64,000 bases of DNA from Phycisphaeraceae bacterium (GTDB taxonomy: Bacteria > Planctomycetota > Phycisphaerae > Phycisphaerales > UBA1924), in contig JAHBXK010000009.1 of assembly GCA_019636535.1 (NCBI GenBank), forward strand, positions 48,237-112,236. The letters are read 5' to 3'. Of this stretch, positions 15,553 to 23,833 are shown one piece after another. The translations under genes and the position numbers were made by a program. Each line of letters starts with the position of its first letter. Position 1 is the first letter of the stretch. Below the pieces are notes generated by a model. The model did not search any database. It saw only the letters and a program-made list of their open reading frames with translations, and had not been told where the DNA came from.

Positions 15553-17094
15553 ATGGTCAGTTACATTCTCCGCCGAGTCCTGCTCATGATCCCCACGCTC
15601 CTGGGGATCACGCTGCTGGTCTTCATGCTCATCGCCATGTCTCCCGGCGGAATCGGCGCGGGCCTCTTGGTCAGCGGCGGGGCGATGCAGTCCCAGAACG
15701 CCATCGCGATCCAGAAAGCCAAACTCGAGGACCGCTACGGCCTCAATGAACCCGCGATCGTCCAGTACGGCCGCTGGCTCCGCCGCGTCAGCCCGCTCAA
15801 GTTCGGCCCGCGCGACCTGGTCAACCGCAACGGCGAGGTGATTTCACGTCCCCGACCGATGCCCGAGCCCGCCGCTTGGCGATGGTTTGAGGACTCACTT
15901 CCAAGGCCCGATCGTGCGATCCGTGTGCAAACGCGAGAGCAGATCACAACCGCCCCACAGGAGGATCGGCTCTCTCTGTTTCGTCGGGTTGAGTCCCGGT
16001 ATGTCTCAGCGCGTGCCGAGTACATCGCCGCACAAGCGACGCTCAGCGATGCACTGAAGCGATACGCCGAGGCCGTGGGTGATCCGAGTTTGCTCAACGC
16101 GAAGCGCGAGCCTCGTCTCAAACGCATCGAACGCCTCAGCCCCGACCGCACCAATCCCGCCTTCGCGGAAGTAGAAACGCTCGCCCGCAAAGCGATCGCT
16201 GCTTATCTTGCCGCGGCGGACCTTCGCGAGTCATACATCGGGGCCATCGAGGCCGCCCCGCACCCTCGCGCGGGCGTTCCGATCATCCCGAACGTACTGA
16301 GCATCGGCTGGCCCGACATGGGCGTGGCCTTCAGCCGGGGTCGCCCCGTCTCGCAACTCATCGGCGAAGCGCTGCCGGTCACGATCCTGCTCAACCTCAT
16401 CGCGACGCCGATCATCTACTTCATCGCGATCCCCAGCGGCATGTTGGCCGCTGCACGCAAGGGCTCGCTCGCCGACGTGGGGCTCGGCGGGCTCTACTTG
16501 GCCCTGTTCAGCATCCCCTCCGTCCTCGCGGGCGTGCTGGCGCTTGGCTTCCTTTCGAGCCCCGACTATCTCAACGCCTTCCCGACCGCCGGCCTGCACT
16601 CCAAGGCTGCGGAGTCCATGCGGTTCCTGCCGGGCTCAGATGCCTCAGGCACGTTCACGCGGGGCTGGCTCTTCGACCACTTCTGGCACCTGATTCTCCC
16701 CGTTGCATGTTTGGTCTACGGCGGCTTCGCCGTGCTCAGCAAGCAGACGCGCGCGGCGATGCTCGAGAACTTCAACGCCGACTACGTCCGCACCGCCAAG
16801 GCCAAGGGCGTCTCGGCAAAGGACGTGATTTTCCGCCACGTCTTCCGAAACTCGCTCCTCCCGCTCATCACGATGTTCGTCACGATCTTCCCGGCCATGC
16901 TCGCCGGTTCGGTCGTCATCGAGCGCATCTTCTCCGTCCCCGGCATGGGCTTCCTGCTCATCGAGGCGATCAACCTCCGCGACCGCGAACTCATCCTCGC
17001 CAACACGGCCATGATCGCGATCGTCAACCTTCTGGCGTTGCTCTTGGCCGACATTCTCTATGCCATCGCCGACCCTCGCATCACGTACAAGTGA
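15553..17094 (+). CDS. Oligopeptide-type ABC transporter permease (OppB/DppB family)
   Basis: A 513-residue membrane protein. Residues 1-30 (SYILRRVLLMIPTLLGITLL) are the typical first helix of DppB. The family's short periplasmic loop is enlarged to about 190 residues, starting with LEDRYGLNEPAIVQYGRWL. The transport core follows: FSRGRPVSQLIGEALPVTIL, then helices to the C terminus. The EAA motif is RTAKAKGVSAKDVIFRHVFRN, and the ending LADILYAIADPRITYK is typical (LVDLLYAxxDPRIRY). It should pair with a C-type permease and the ATPase downstream. DppB is usually about 340 residues, so the loop insertion is the notable feature. Confidence 0.88.
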   Translation: MVSYILRRVLLMIPTLLGITLLVFMLIAMSPGGIGAGLLVSGGAMQSQNAIAIQKAKLEDRYGLNEPAIVQYGRWLRRVSPLKFGPRDLVNRNGEVISRPRPMPEPAAWRWFEDSLPRPDRAIRVQTREQITTAPQEDRLSLFRRVESRYVSARAEYIAAQATLSDALKRYAEAVGDPSLLNAKREPRLKRIERLSPDRTNPAFAEVETLARKAIAAYLAAADLRESYIGAIEAAPHPRAGVPIIPNVLSIGWPDMGVAFSRGRPVSQLIGEALPVTILLNLIATPIIYFIAIPSGMLAAARKGSLADVGLGGLYLALFSIPSVLAGVLALGFLSSPDYLNAFPTAGLHSKAAESMRFLPGSDASGTFTRGWLFDHFWHLILPVACLVYGGFAVLSKQTRAAMLENFNADYVRTAKAKGVSAKDVIFRHVFRNSLLPLITMFVTIFPAMLAGSVVIERIFSVPGMGFLLIEAINLRDRELILANTAMIAIVNLLALLLADILYAIADPRITYK

Positions 17095-17118
17095 GTCACG
17101 CTCCAACCCGGCTGCTTC

Positions 17119-18777
17119 ATGAGTGCAACATCTCCCGCATCTTCACCCGCCGCCGTCACCGGCGTGCAACTGGCCAAGGGCATCGGCGTGCAGCCCGCCA
17201 AGGGCTTCTGGGCCGACGCCTGGAGTCAGGTAGTCAAGCGTCCCGCGGCCGTGACGGCGCTGGTCTGGCTCGCGATCGTCGCGTTCTTCGGTGTCTTTGG
17301 GCCGGTGCTCGCCAGCGGCCACCCGCTCTGGATGACCGTGACCAACGCCGATGGATCCGAGCAGTCGTTCAGCCCGCTCTGGCGGAACCTCCGCTCGCTC
17401 GACATGATCCTGCTGGCCTTGGCGATCATCGGTCTTCCGTACGTGCTGGTTGCGGGTCGATTGGGCGCCGGAACCGATCCGACCGACCCGCTGACGCCGC
17501 GTGCCGACGGCACGCCAGGCCGGTTTGTTCCCACCCCGGCCCAGGTTCGCGCCAAGGCCCGCGCCGCACGCTTGCGTGACTTTCTCATCGGGCTCTTGCT
17601 GGCGATCGCGGTGCTGGCGATCGCCGGCGTGGTGCAGGGCAGGCTGGAAGAGGCTGCGCGTCAGGCCGCGCGTGCGGCGCTGAGCGCGGACATCGCCGCG
17701 GGAATGCAGGATACGGACGCTCCCGTCGCCGCCCGCCATTTCGCCCGTCGGCCGCACGCGGGCTTCGTGGTTGGCGGCATCGTCGCGTTGCTGGTCGGCA
17801 TCGGTGGCATGCTCATTCCTTTCGCTCCGATCGGCCGTCGTTTGGCGGTAGTGGCCGTGGCGTGCATCATCGCTGCGGGTGCGATCGGCATGCGATGGAA
17901 TCCGCCGCTGGAGCGGTTCGATTACCCCCGAAGGGAGTTGCTGGGCGAGGTCACAGCGCGGTACACGTTGATCCCCTGGTCACCCTCTCAGCGATTCAGC
18001 GACCTTTCTCGACTGCAGCCGATGACGACCTTCGGTGCGGCCCGCGCCATGGATCCGCCGGATTCCGATTCGCGTCCGGCCCGGCGGGTCTTCATCATGG
18101 GCACGGATGCGTTCGGCGCGGACGTGCTCAGTCAGATCCTGCACGCCTGCCGGCTGTCGATCTCCATCGGCGTCGTTTCGACGATGATCGCACTGATCAT
18201 CGGCGTGACGATGGGCGCGATCATGGGCTACTTCGGCGGCTGGGTCGACCTGCTGCTCTACCGCGTGGTCGAGATCTTCATGGCCGTGCCGGTGCTCTTC
18301 TTGCTCATCGTTGCGGTGGCGGTGCTCCCCGACGAGTTCAAGACGACCTATGTCATCATGGCGATCATCGGCTGCTTCACGTGGACGGGCATGGCCCGAT
18401 TTACGCGCGCGGAGTTTCTCAAACTCCGCAACCAGGACTTCGTGCAGTCGGCCCAGGCCGCGGGCCTGCCGCTGCGGTCGATCCTCTTCAAGCACATGCT
18501 CCCCAACGGCGTCGCGCCGGTGCTGGTCGACACGAGTTTCGCCGTCGCCGCGGCGATCTCGATCGAGGCCGTGCTCAGTTACCTGGGACTCGGCCCGGTC
18601 GACAGCCCCTCGTGGGGCAAACTGCTCTCGAGCGCCATCTCCAGCGAGGGAGAGTTCAAGTGGTGGCTGGCCGTTTTCCCCGGCGGGGCCATTTTCCTCA
18701 CAGTCTTGGCGTACAACCTGATCGGTGAGGCCCTGCGCGACGCGATCGATCCCAAACTCAAGAAGGCCCGCGTGTAA
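17119..18777 (+). CDS. Oligopeptide-type ABC transporter permease (OppC/DppC family), copy 2
   Basis: A 552-residue membrane protein, nearly twice the family norm. The first 300 residues hold extra hydrophobic segments ([54 protein letters not shown] and two more). The classical core follows: [20 protein letters not shown], helices, EAA loop [21 protein letters not shown] and [18 protein letters not shown]. It is a second C-type permease in the same cassette (the first starts at 12134), so the importer may use a heteromeric set or assemble alternative pairs. The ATPase gene starts 5 nt downstream, suggesting translational coupling. Confidence 0.87.
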   Translation: MSATSPASSPAAVTGVQLAKGIGVQPAKGFWADAWSQVVKRPAAVTALVWLAIVAFFGVFGPVLASGHPLWMTVTNADGSEQSFSPLWRNLRSLDMILLALAIIGLPYVLVAGRLGAGTDPTDPLTPRADGTPGRFVPTPAQVRAKARAARLRDFLIGLLLAIAVLAIAGVVQGRLEEAARQAARAALSADIAAGMQDTDAPVAARHFARRPHAGFVVGGIVALLVGIGGMLIPFAPIGRRLAVVAVACIIAAGAIGMRWNPPLERFDYPRRELLGEVTARYTLIPWSPSQRFSDLSRLQPMTTFGAARAMDPPDSDSRPARRVFIMGTDAFGADVLSQILHACRLSISIGVVSTMIALIIGVTMGAIMGYFGGWVDLLLYRVVEIFMAVPVLFLLIVAVAVLPDEFKTTYVIMAIIGCFTWTGMARFTRAEFLKLRNQDFVQSAQAAGLPLRSILFKHMLPNGVAPVLVDTSFAVAAAISIEAVLSYLGLGPVDSPSWGKLLSSAISSEGEFKWWLAVFPGGAIFLTVLAYNLIGEALRDAIDPKLKKARV

Positions 18778-18782
18778 TCCCC

Positions 18783-19976
18783 ATGACGACCGCCACTGCC
18801 ACCGCCACCGCCACCGCACAACCCACGGCCTCGGCCGCGAGCCCCAAGGTTGCTACCGGCCGCAAGGTCCACCGCGCTCTCGACGAAACCAAGCCCCTGC
18901 TGCGCGTCAGCGATCTGGCGGTGAGTTTCGACAACGGCGGAGGAAGCGGTCCGCGAATCCAGGCCGTCGACGGCGTGCGCATGTGCGTCTATCCGCGACA
19001 GACGCTGGCAGTGGTGGGAGAGTCGGGGTGCGGCAAGTCCGTGACCGCGATGAGCCTCTTGCACCTGATCCCCCGACCACCGGGCCGCTGGGACCGGGGC
19101 GAGGCGTGGTTCCATACCGACGACGGCCCGCGCGACCTCCTGCCCTTTGCCGAGTCCGACATCCGGCGGATCCGCGGCAACGAGATCGCGATGATCTTCC
19201 AGGAGCCGATGACCAGCCTGAACCCGGTCTACACGATCGGCGACCAGATCATCGAGGCGATCCTGCTTCACCAGAACGTCTCTCCCGCCGAGGCGGCCGA
19301 GATCGCCGTCGAGAGCATGAACTCGGTCCGCATCCCGGACCCGCGTCCGCGGCTCAAGGCCTACCCGCACCAGTTCTCCGGCGGCATGCGGCAGCGCGTC
19401 ATGATCGCGATGGCGCTGGCGTGCCAGCCCAAGCTGCTGCTGGCCGACGAGCCGACGACGGCGCTCGACGTGACCGTGCAGGCGCAGATCCTGGAACTGC
19501 TGCGGGCCCTGCAGCGCGAGCGGCAGATGTCGATCATGCTCATCACGCACGACCTGGGCGTGGTGGCCGAGAACGCCGACGTGGTCTGCGTGATGTACGC
19601 CGGGCGCGTGGTCGAGTACGCCAACGTCTTCGAGCTCTTCGAGAACCCGATGCACCCGTACACGCGCGGCTTGTTCGCCAGCATCCCGCGCGTCGGCGAG
19701 AAGCGTGAGCGGCTGGTCACGATCGCGGACGTGATCGATAACGAGAAGAACTTCCGCACTCTCCCCGGTGCGGAGAAGGGCGTTCGACCATGGTGGCCAT
19801 GGCACGAACCGCCCAAGGACCTCAAGCCCAAGCGTGGTCCCGCCGGCGACTATTACCTGCAGGAAGTGAAGCCCGACCATTGGGTCGGCGTGTGGCGGAC
19901 CGAGGAGGTCAAGGACCACGAGTCGCGCCCGCCTGACCTTTCGTACCGCATCGCTGACGACCCGTCCAGGGCCTGA
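18783..19976 (+). CDS. Oligopeptide-type ABC transporter ATP-binding protein (OppD/DppD family)
   Basis: A 397-residue ATPase. Walker A is GESGCGKS at residues 79-86, the signature is [16 protein letters not shown], and Walker B is [20 protein letters not shown], with the switch His in [11 protein letters not shown]. The region [11 protein letters not shown] resembles the C-terminal part of DppD. The first 20 residues are an alternating Thr-Ala repeat (TATATATA) coded by short ACN-GCN repeats, so the true N terminus may vary. Importers of this family normally need a DppD/DppF pair, but no DppF follows; the next gene is rlmN. Either this ATPase works as a homodimer or the partner is encoded elsewhere. 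Confidence 0.9.
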   Translation: MTTATATATATAQPTASAASPKVATGRKVHRALDETKPLLRVSDLAVSFDNGGGSGPRIQAVDGVRMCVYPRQTLAVVGESGCGKSVTAMSLLHLIPRPPGRWDRGEAWFHTDDGPRDLLPFAESDIRRIRGNEIAMIFQEPMTSLNPVYTIGDQIIEAILLHQNVSPAEAAEIAVESMNSVRIPDPRPRLKAYPHQFSGGMRQRVMIAMALACQPKLLLADEPTTALDVTVQAQILELLRALQRERQMSIMLITHDLGVVAENADVVCVMYAGRVVEYANVFELFENPMHPYTRGLFASIPRVGEKRERLVTIADVIDNEKNFRTLPGAEKGVRPWWPWHEPPKDLKPKRGPAGDYYLQEVKPDHWVGVWRTEEVKDHESRPPDLSYRIADDPSRA

Positions 19977-20035
19977 TTCGCTCCCATTCTCCGCACGGCG
20001 CTACTCGATCGGCCAACGAGCAAACAGGCTCGACC

Positions 20036-21358
20036 ATGGCCGACGCCGCCGCCTCCCTGGTGTGCGAGCCGAGTGCGGGCGACCGAGCGGATGTCCCGTG
20101 GCGTTCATACCCTGCTGGTCGCGTGCGACATCCCTCCCCGCACATCTTCGAGTTCACGCCCGAGTCGCTCGGCGATTGGTGTGAGTCCGGCGGCAAAGGC
20201 ACGGGCGGGGAGCGTGGGTGTGCGATGCCGAGGTTCCGGGCTAAACAGATCCTGGACTGGGTCTATGCCAAGGGCATCACCGATCCCTCGGCGATGACGA
20301 ATCTCTCGAAGGCCGATCGGACGCGTCTGTCATCGATCACGTTTCTCTCGGGGTTCGTCGTGCGGGAGCAGCGCGCCAGCGATGACACGAGGAAACTCCT
20401 GATTCAGTGGCATGAGGCACAAAGTGCAAAAGTGGGGGGGAGGCAGACCGGCGTCGCGCTCCCGATGCTCAATGCGAACGAGATCCACGGCGTACCGCTC
20501 GACGCACGCAGGCAGACCGAGTGCGTCATGATCCCCGCCGACCGCGACGAAGCCGGCGGGGCGGACAACGGCGCTGTGTCGACGGTCTACAAAAGACGCA
20601 CCGCCTGCATCTCCTCACAGGTCGGGTGCCCCGTCGGATGCCGGTTCTGCGCCTCGGGCCTGGGCGGGCTCGACGGCAACCTCTCGCCCGGCCGGATCGT
20701 CGAGCAGGTCTATCGCCTCGCGCGGCTGCTCGATTCGCCGGGCGAGCCCGGCACCGGCCGGATCACCAACGTCGTTTTCATGGGAATGGGTGAGCCGCTG
20801 AGCAACTTCGCCGCGGTGACGCACGCCGTGCGCACGCTCGCAGCCCCGTGGGGCATGGGCATTTCCGCCCGCAAGATCACGATCTCGACCGTCGGCCTGC
20901 CAAAGGCGATCGAACGACTTGCGAACGAACTCGACCTGCCCGTGACGCTCGCTCTTTCGCTGCACGCACCCAACGACGCGATCCGTCGTGAACTGATCCC
21001 CTGGGCCGAGTACACCACCATCGCGGACCTGCTCGACGCCTGCTGGCTGTGGTTCAACAAGACCGGCCGCGAGATCACGCTCGAATACATCCTGCTCCGA
21101 GGCGTGAACGATCGCCCCGAGCACGCACGGGAACTGGCGCGAGTCGCCAAGTCGCTGCGGGCGAACGTCAACCTCATCCGATACAACGAGGTCGGCGGTC
21201 TGCCCTTCGGCAGGCCCGAGGACGACGACGTGCTGACGTTTCAATCCGTGCTCCGGCAGGCGGGGGTCAACTCGCACATACGGGCCTCCCGAGGACGGGA
21301 CATCGCCGCGGCCTGCGGGCAGTTGCGGCACGAGAAGGCCCCGGCTCCGATCGCCTGA
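20036..21358 (+). CDS. rlmN: 23S rRNA (adenine-2503-C2) / tRNA (adenine-37-C2) methyltransferase RlmN
   Basis: A 440-residue radical-SAM enzyme that methylates A2503 of 23S rRNA and A37 of some tRNAs at C2. The [4Fe-4S] motif is CPVGCRFC (Cys198, 202, 205). The GMGEP SAM motif is present as FMGMGEPLSN, and the C-terminal methyl-carrying cysteine lies in RGRDIAAACGQL. QILDWVYAKGITD matches the N-terminal accessory domain. Compared with the usual RlmN there is an insertion at about residues 125-165, between DDTRKLLI and TECVMIP. It includes a stretch coded by a G7 run at 20434-20440. The protein is longer than E. coli RlmN (384 residues). Confidence 0.95.
   Translation: MADAAASLVCEPSAGDRADVPWRSYPAGRVRHPSPHIFEFTPESLGDWCESGGKGTGGERGCAMPRFRAKQILDWVYAKGITDPSAMTNLSKADRTRLSSITFLSGFVVREQRASDDTRKLLIQWHEAQSAKVGGRQTGVALPMLNANEIHGVPLDARRQTECVMIPADRDEAGGADNGAVSTVYKRRTACISSQVGCPVGCRFCASGLGGLDGNLSPGRIVEQVYRLARLLDSPGEPGTGRITNVVFMGMGEPLSNFAAVTHAVRTLAAPWGMGISARKITISTVGLPKAIERLANELDLPVTLALSLHAPNDAIRRELIPWAEYTTIADLLDACWLWFNKTGREITLEYILLRGVNDRPEHARELARVAKSLRANVNLIRYNEVGGLPFGRPEDDDVLTFQSVLRQAGVNSHIRASRGRDIAAACGQLRHEKAPAPIA
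20434..20440 (+). repeat. G7 run inside the rlmN insertion
   Basis: The run codes for the VGG of AKVGGRQTG within a segment that has no counterpart in ordinary RlmN. Its flank (AAAAGTG before, AGGCAG after) is similar to the G7 run at 11002-11008. A one-base slip would frameshift an enzyme that is normally conserved. Confidence 0.7.
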
Positions 21359-21386
21359 CCGGCGGGCGGCCACGCAAATCGGGCCG

Positions 21387-21392
21387 TACCCT
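21387..21392 (+). promoter_or_regulatory. -10 element TACCCT next to the enoyl-CoA hydratase start
   Basis: TACCCT ends 6 nt before the ATG at 21399, fitting the TANNNT consensus. No ribosome binding site fits in the gap, so a leaderless transcript is inferred. The upstream gene ends 40 nt earlier, so read-through is also possible. Confidence 0.45.
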
Positions 21393-21398
21393 CAAGGC

Positions 21399-22175
21399 AT
21401 GTCCGATCTGGTCACGCTCCAACCGCACGGCCCAATCGCTCGGCTGACGCTGAACCGCCCGGATGCACGCAATGCGCTCTCGATCGAAATGCTGCGGGCG
21501 GTCCGTTTCCGCGTTGAAGAACTGGCCGCGATGATCGCCGCCGCGCCTGCGAGCCCCGATCAGGCCGTCAAGGTTGTGGTTGTGACGGGTGCTGGCAAGA
21601 GTTTCTGCGCTGGAATGGACCTCAAGCAGGTGCTGGCCGACCCGGCGAATCCCGGCACGCTGCTCGGATCACTGGCAGAGGTGTGCATCGCGCTGCGCGA
21701 ACTGCCCTGCATCACGGTCGCACGCGTCAACGGCGCAGCGATCGGCGGCGGGTGCGGCTTGGCGACGGTCTGCGATCTGGCCGTGACGCACGACGAATCG
21801 AAGATGGGATTCCCGGAGGTTGATCTTGGTGTCTGCCCGGCGGTTGTGGCTCCTTGGCTTGTGCGCAGGATCGGGGCCGGACCGGCTCGCGCGATGCTGC
21901 TCCGCGGCGGGTTGATGTCGGGGCGCGAAGCGTGCGCGCGCGGCCTGGTGAACCAGAGTGTGTCGACGGCCGACGAACTCGACGGGGCGGTAGAGGCGAT
22001 CGCGCAGCGGATCGCCTCCGGCGGTGCCGCGGCATTGCGTGCGACCAAGGAACTGCTCAACGAACTCGATGGATCTGCGGATCGCGATGTGGCCGACCGC
22101 GCCGCGAAGTTGAGCGCATCCGTGATCGCGACGTCAGAGGCTCAGGATTCCCTGAGATCGCGATTGAACACCTGA
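21399..22175 (+). CDS. Enoyl-CoA hydratase/isomerase family protein
   Basis: A 258-residue crotonase-fold protein. Oxyanion-hole elements are visible: KSFCAGMDLKQVL (first backbone donor) and VNGAAIGGGCGLATVCDLAV (second). The catalytic region around SKMGFPEVDLGVCPAVVAPWL has the Glu of FPEVDLG but lacks a clear second acid at the usual hydratase position (the segment reads GVCPAVVAP instead of GxxPGxGG). The substrate and exact reaction (hydration, isomerisation or methylglutaconyl-CoA-type) therefore cannot be assigned. C-terminal ALRATKELLNEL is typical of the family. A 3-hydroxybutyryl-CoA dehydrogenase is encoded much further downstream (58156-59025), so a shared pathway is possible but not shown. 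Confidence 0.88.
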   Translation: MSDLVTLQPHGPIARLTLNRPDARNALSIEMLRAVRFRVEELAAMIAAAPASPDQAVKVVVVTGAGKSFCAGMDLKQVLADPANPGTLLGSLAEVCIALRELPCITVARVNGAAIGGGCGLATVCDLAVTHDESKMGFPEVDLGVCPAVVAPWLVRRIGAGPARAMLLRGGLMSGREACARGLVNQSVSTADELDGAVEAIAQRIASGGAAALRATKELLNELDGSADRDVADRAAKLSASVIATSEAQDSLRSRLNT

Positions 22176-22233
22176 CCGACGCCGTCCGTCGAGCCGATCG
22201 GCGCGCTGCGAGAAGGGGCAAGCAGGTGGCGGG

Positions 22234-23196
22234 TCAACTCATCTGCCGATCACGCGCCAACTTGTGGCCGCTCCACCGCGTCTGTTCGTGCTTTCCGCCT
22301 CGTGGCCTGTCCGGCTTGCCAACTCGAGATCGCGACAGCACGCCACGTCCGAGCGAGGCCAGTTCCGCCATGGTGCTGATCTGTACGGCCTTCACATCTT
22401 CCGGCAGTAACTTGGCGAAGACCGCCCGGCCACCCACCGCCAGAACCGCGTTCAGATTCTCCGCCACAACAGAGAGTTCACGCAGCCCCTCCATCGAGCG
22501 ATCTCGCCCTTCATCCGTGCTCATGCTGACCCAGATCAGGCGGGGGTTGTGCTCGCGCGCAGCGTCCGCGAGCGAGCGCATGGGAGTGTTCGGGCCGAGC
22601 GGCACGTCGCGGAATCCGACTTCCCGCAAGGTCGTCGCGGCAAGCAACGACGGCAGCACATACGGATCTCCCTCCGCGCCCCCCCCGATCGCGATGGGCG
22701 CTTCGGGTTGGGTTGGCTGCATCGACGAGCGGATGTGGTGGATCGCCTCGATCACGATCTCGACCGCACGGTGCTCGACCATCACGCCCCGTTCCGAGTG
22801 CAGCCACAACTCGCCCAACCTGTGCATCGCGAACGCGATCGGGCCATCGCAGAGATGCGCAACCGACCGCATCTTGAGGTGACAGGCGAGAATCAGGCCA
22901 CGGGCCTCATTGGCCCGCCCCGCCTCGAGCGCTTCCTTCAGGGCCACATCTGCGTGTCCTTCGAGCACCGCTCGCACTTGGTCATGGGACAGGTCCGTGA
23001 AGCCCAGAAGTTCAGGGTCCGCAATCGTGGCGTTCGTGTCGCGGATAAAGCGAATCGCCTCGTAGAGCGGAATCCGACGGTGCCCTCCTGCGGTGCGCGA
23101 CGCGGTCAGGCGACCCTCGTCCACCCAACGCTTGAGCGAGGACTCGCTGATCCCGATGACCGATGCCAACTCCTTTGGTGACAGGTCGTTACGCAC
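22234..23196 (-). CDS. CarH-like regulator: MerR-type HTH plus degenerate B12-binding domain
   Basis: A 320-residue protein from GTG 23196, with AGGAG at 23204-23208 (complement) 7 nt upstream. Residues 5-50 form a MerR-type winged helix (LSPKELASVIGISESSLKRW, then GRLTASRTAGGHRRIP). Residues 75-155 fit the four-helix bundle of CarH/LitR regulators and keep the W-x9-EH motif (Trp131, Glu141, His142) that packs over adenosylcobalamin. The Rossmann-like B12 domain follows (165-285), but the cobalamin motif E/DxHxxG reads D177-P-Y179-V-L-P, so the lower-ligand His is Tyr. It may be a light- and B12-independent descendant. Carotenoid genes lie 14 kb downstream; control of them is speculation. Confidence 0.8.
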   Translation of the reverse strand: MRNDLSPKELASVIGISESSLKRWVDEGRLTASRTAGGHRRIPLYEAIRFIRDTNATIADPELLGFTDLSHDQVRAVLEGHADVALKEALEAGRANEARGLILACHLKMRSVAHLCDGPIAFAMHRLGELWLHSERGVMVEHRAVEIVIEAIHHIRSSMQPTQPEAPIAIGGGAEGDPYVLPSLLAATTLREVGFRDVPLGPNTPMRSLADAAREHNPRLIWVSMSTDEGRDRSMEGLRELSVVAENLNAVLAVGGRAVFAKLLPEDVKAVQISTMAELASLGRGVLSRSRVGKPDRPRGGKHEQTRWSGHKLARDRQMS

Positions 23197-23253
23197 GTCG
23201 AAGCTCCTGTTGCGAAAGTGACGGTTGCGAGAGAGAAAGGCCGAGGGCGATTA

Positions 23254-23268
23254 AACGTCCAATACGTT
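23254..23268. promoter_or_regulatory. Inverted repeat AACGT-N5-ACGTT, candidate operator 1
   Basis: AACGTCCAATACGTT is a perfect 5-5-5 inverted repeat, 58 bp upstream of the CarH-like start codon. Its first nine bases recur in inverted orientation at 23372-23380 (TTGGACGTT). MerR/CarH-type proteins bind such repeats near their own promoters. Autoregulation is inferred, not shown. Confidence 0.45.
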
Positions 23269-23293
23269 CATTGTGGCTTCGGTGTGCCAGCCC

Positions 23294-23308
23294 GTTTGGA
23301 TTCCAAAC
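23294..23308. promoter_or_regulatory. Inverted repeat GTTTGG-ATT-CCAAAC, candidate operator 2
   Basis: A perfect 6-3-6 palindrome located 98 bp upstream of the CarH-like start. It shares the core TTTGG with the half-site at 23369-23380. It is a candidate binding site for the adjacent regulator. Confidence 0.5.
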
Positions 23309-23368
23309 CAGTTCGAGTTTTAGATTCGACCCAATCTCGGCCTGCACCTGACACCGGCCAAAAGTGGC

Positions 23369-23380
23369 GGTTTGGACGTT
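23369..23380. promoter_or_regulatory. Half-site GGTTTGGACGTT, candidate operator 3
   Basis: It contains TTTGG of operator 2 and TTGGACGTT, the reverse complement of the left part of operator 1. This links the two repeats into one motif family within 130 bp. Confidence 0.4.
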
Positions 23381-23512
23381 CTGGCATCCTCATCCACGTC
23401 CGCCAGCCTCCGATGGTTCGTTAAATCGGTGGTGATTCGACGTCGACAGGGCTCGGAATGCCGAGTGACTCAGAACCCAGGACGGGTGCGGGGAGAGGCC
23501 GAACGGCGGCAT

Positions 23513-23776
23513 TCACGCTGCGACTTTGGCCTCTGTGTCGTCTTCAACGATCTCGGCCCACTCGACGGCGCCCGAACCAACCCCGCTGATGGCATGGTCC
23601 GCACCCTCGGAGAGCCGATTGCGGTAGGCTTCACGAAGTCGGTTCACTTCCGTCCGGAGGTCGTGAACTTCACGCTCCTGCCCGAACTGGTGGGCTAGGG
23701 CGAGGAGTATCGATGTGATCGTGCAAAGGGCCACAACCGCCAGCAACAACCAGACTTCGGCCGAGAACGATGCCAT
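23513..23776 (-). CDS. Small membrane-anchored coiled-coil protein
   Basis: An 87-residue protein starting at ATG 23776 (MASFSAEVW). An N-terminal membrane helix (VWLLLAVVALCTITSILLAL) is followed by a charged heptad-like segment (FGQEREVHDLRTEVNRLREAYRNRL, about residues 32-56) that probably forms a coiled coil. An acidic tail (EWAEIVEDDTE) ends the protein. No family is recognised. An in-frame ATG at 23842 would lengthen it by 22 residues but would overlap the divergent gene starting at 23834, so the shorter form is preferred. It is divergent from the large membrane-protein gene. Confidence 0.55.
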   Translation of the reverse strand: MASFSAEVWLLLAVVALCTITSILLALAHQFGQEREVHDLRTEVNRLREAYRNRLSEGADHAISGVGSGAVEWAEIVEDDTEAKVAA

Positions 23777-23833
23777 CGCGGGGGTATCGGCGGAAGCGAT
23801 CGACGACTCAACGCCGTTACACTTCTGAACTTC

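Larger units (their letters stand above)
23197..23512. other. Intergenic region with palindromes between the CarH-like gene and a small membrane-protein gene
   Basis: No plausible gene was seen in these 316 bases. The region holds the Shine-Dalgarno of the CarH-like gene, two 15-bp inverted repeats and a related half-site (listed separately). Local base composition is more AT-rich than the surroundings around 23250-23340, as expected for a control region. Confidence 0.6.
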
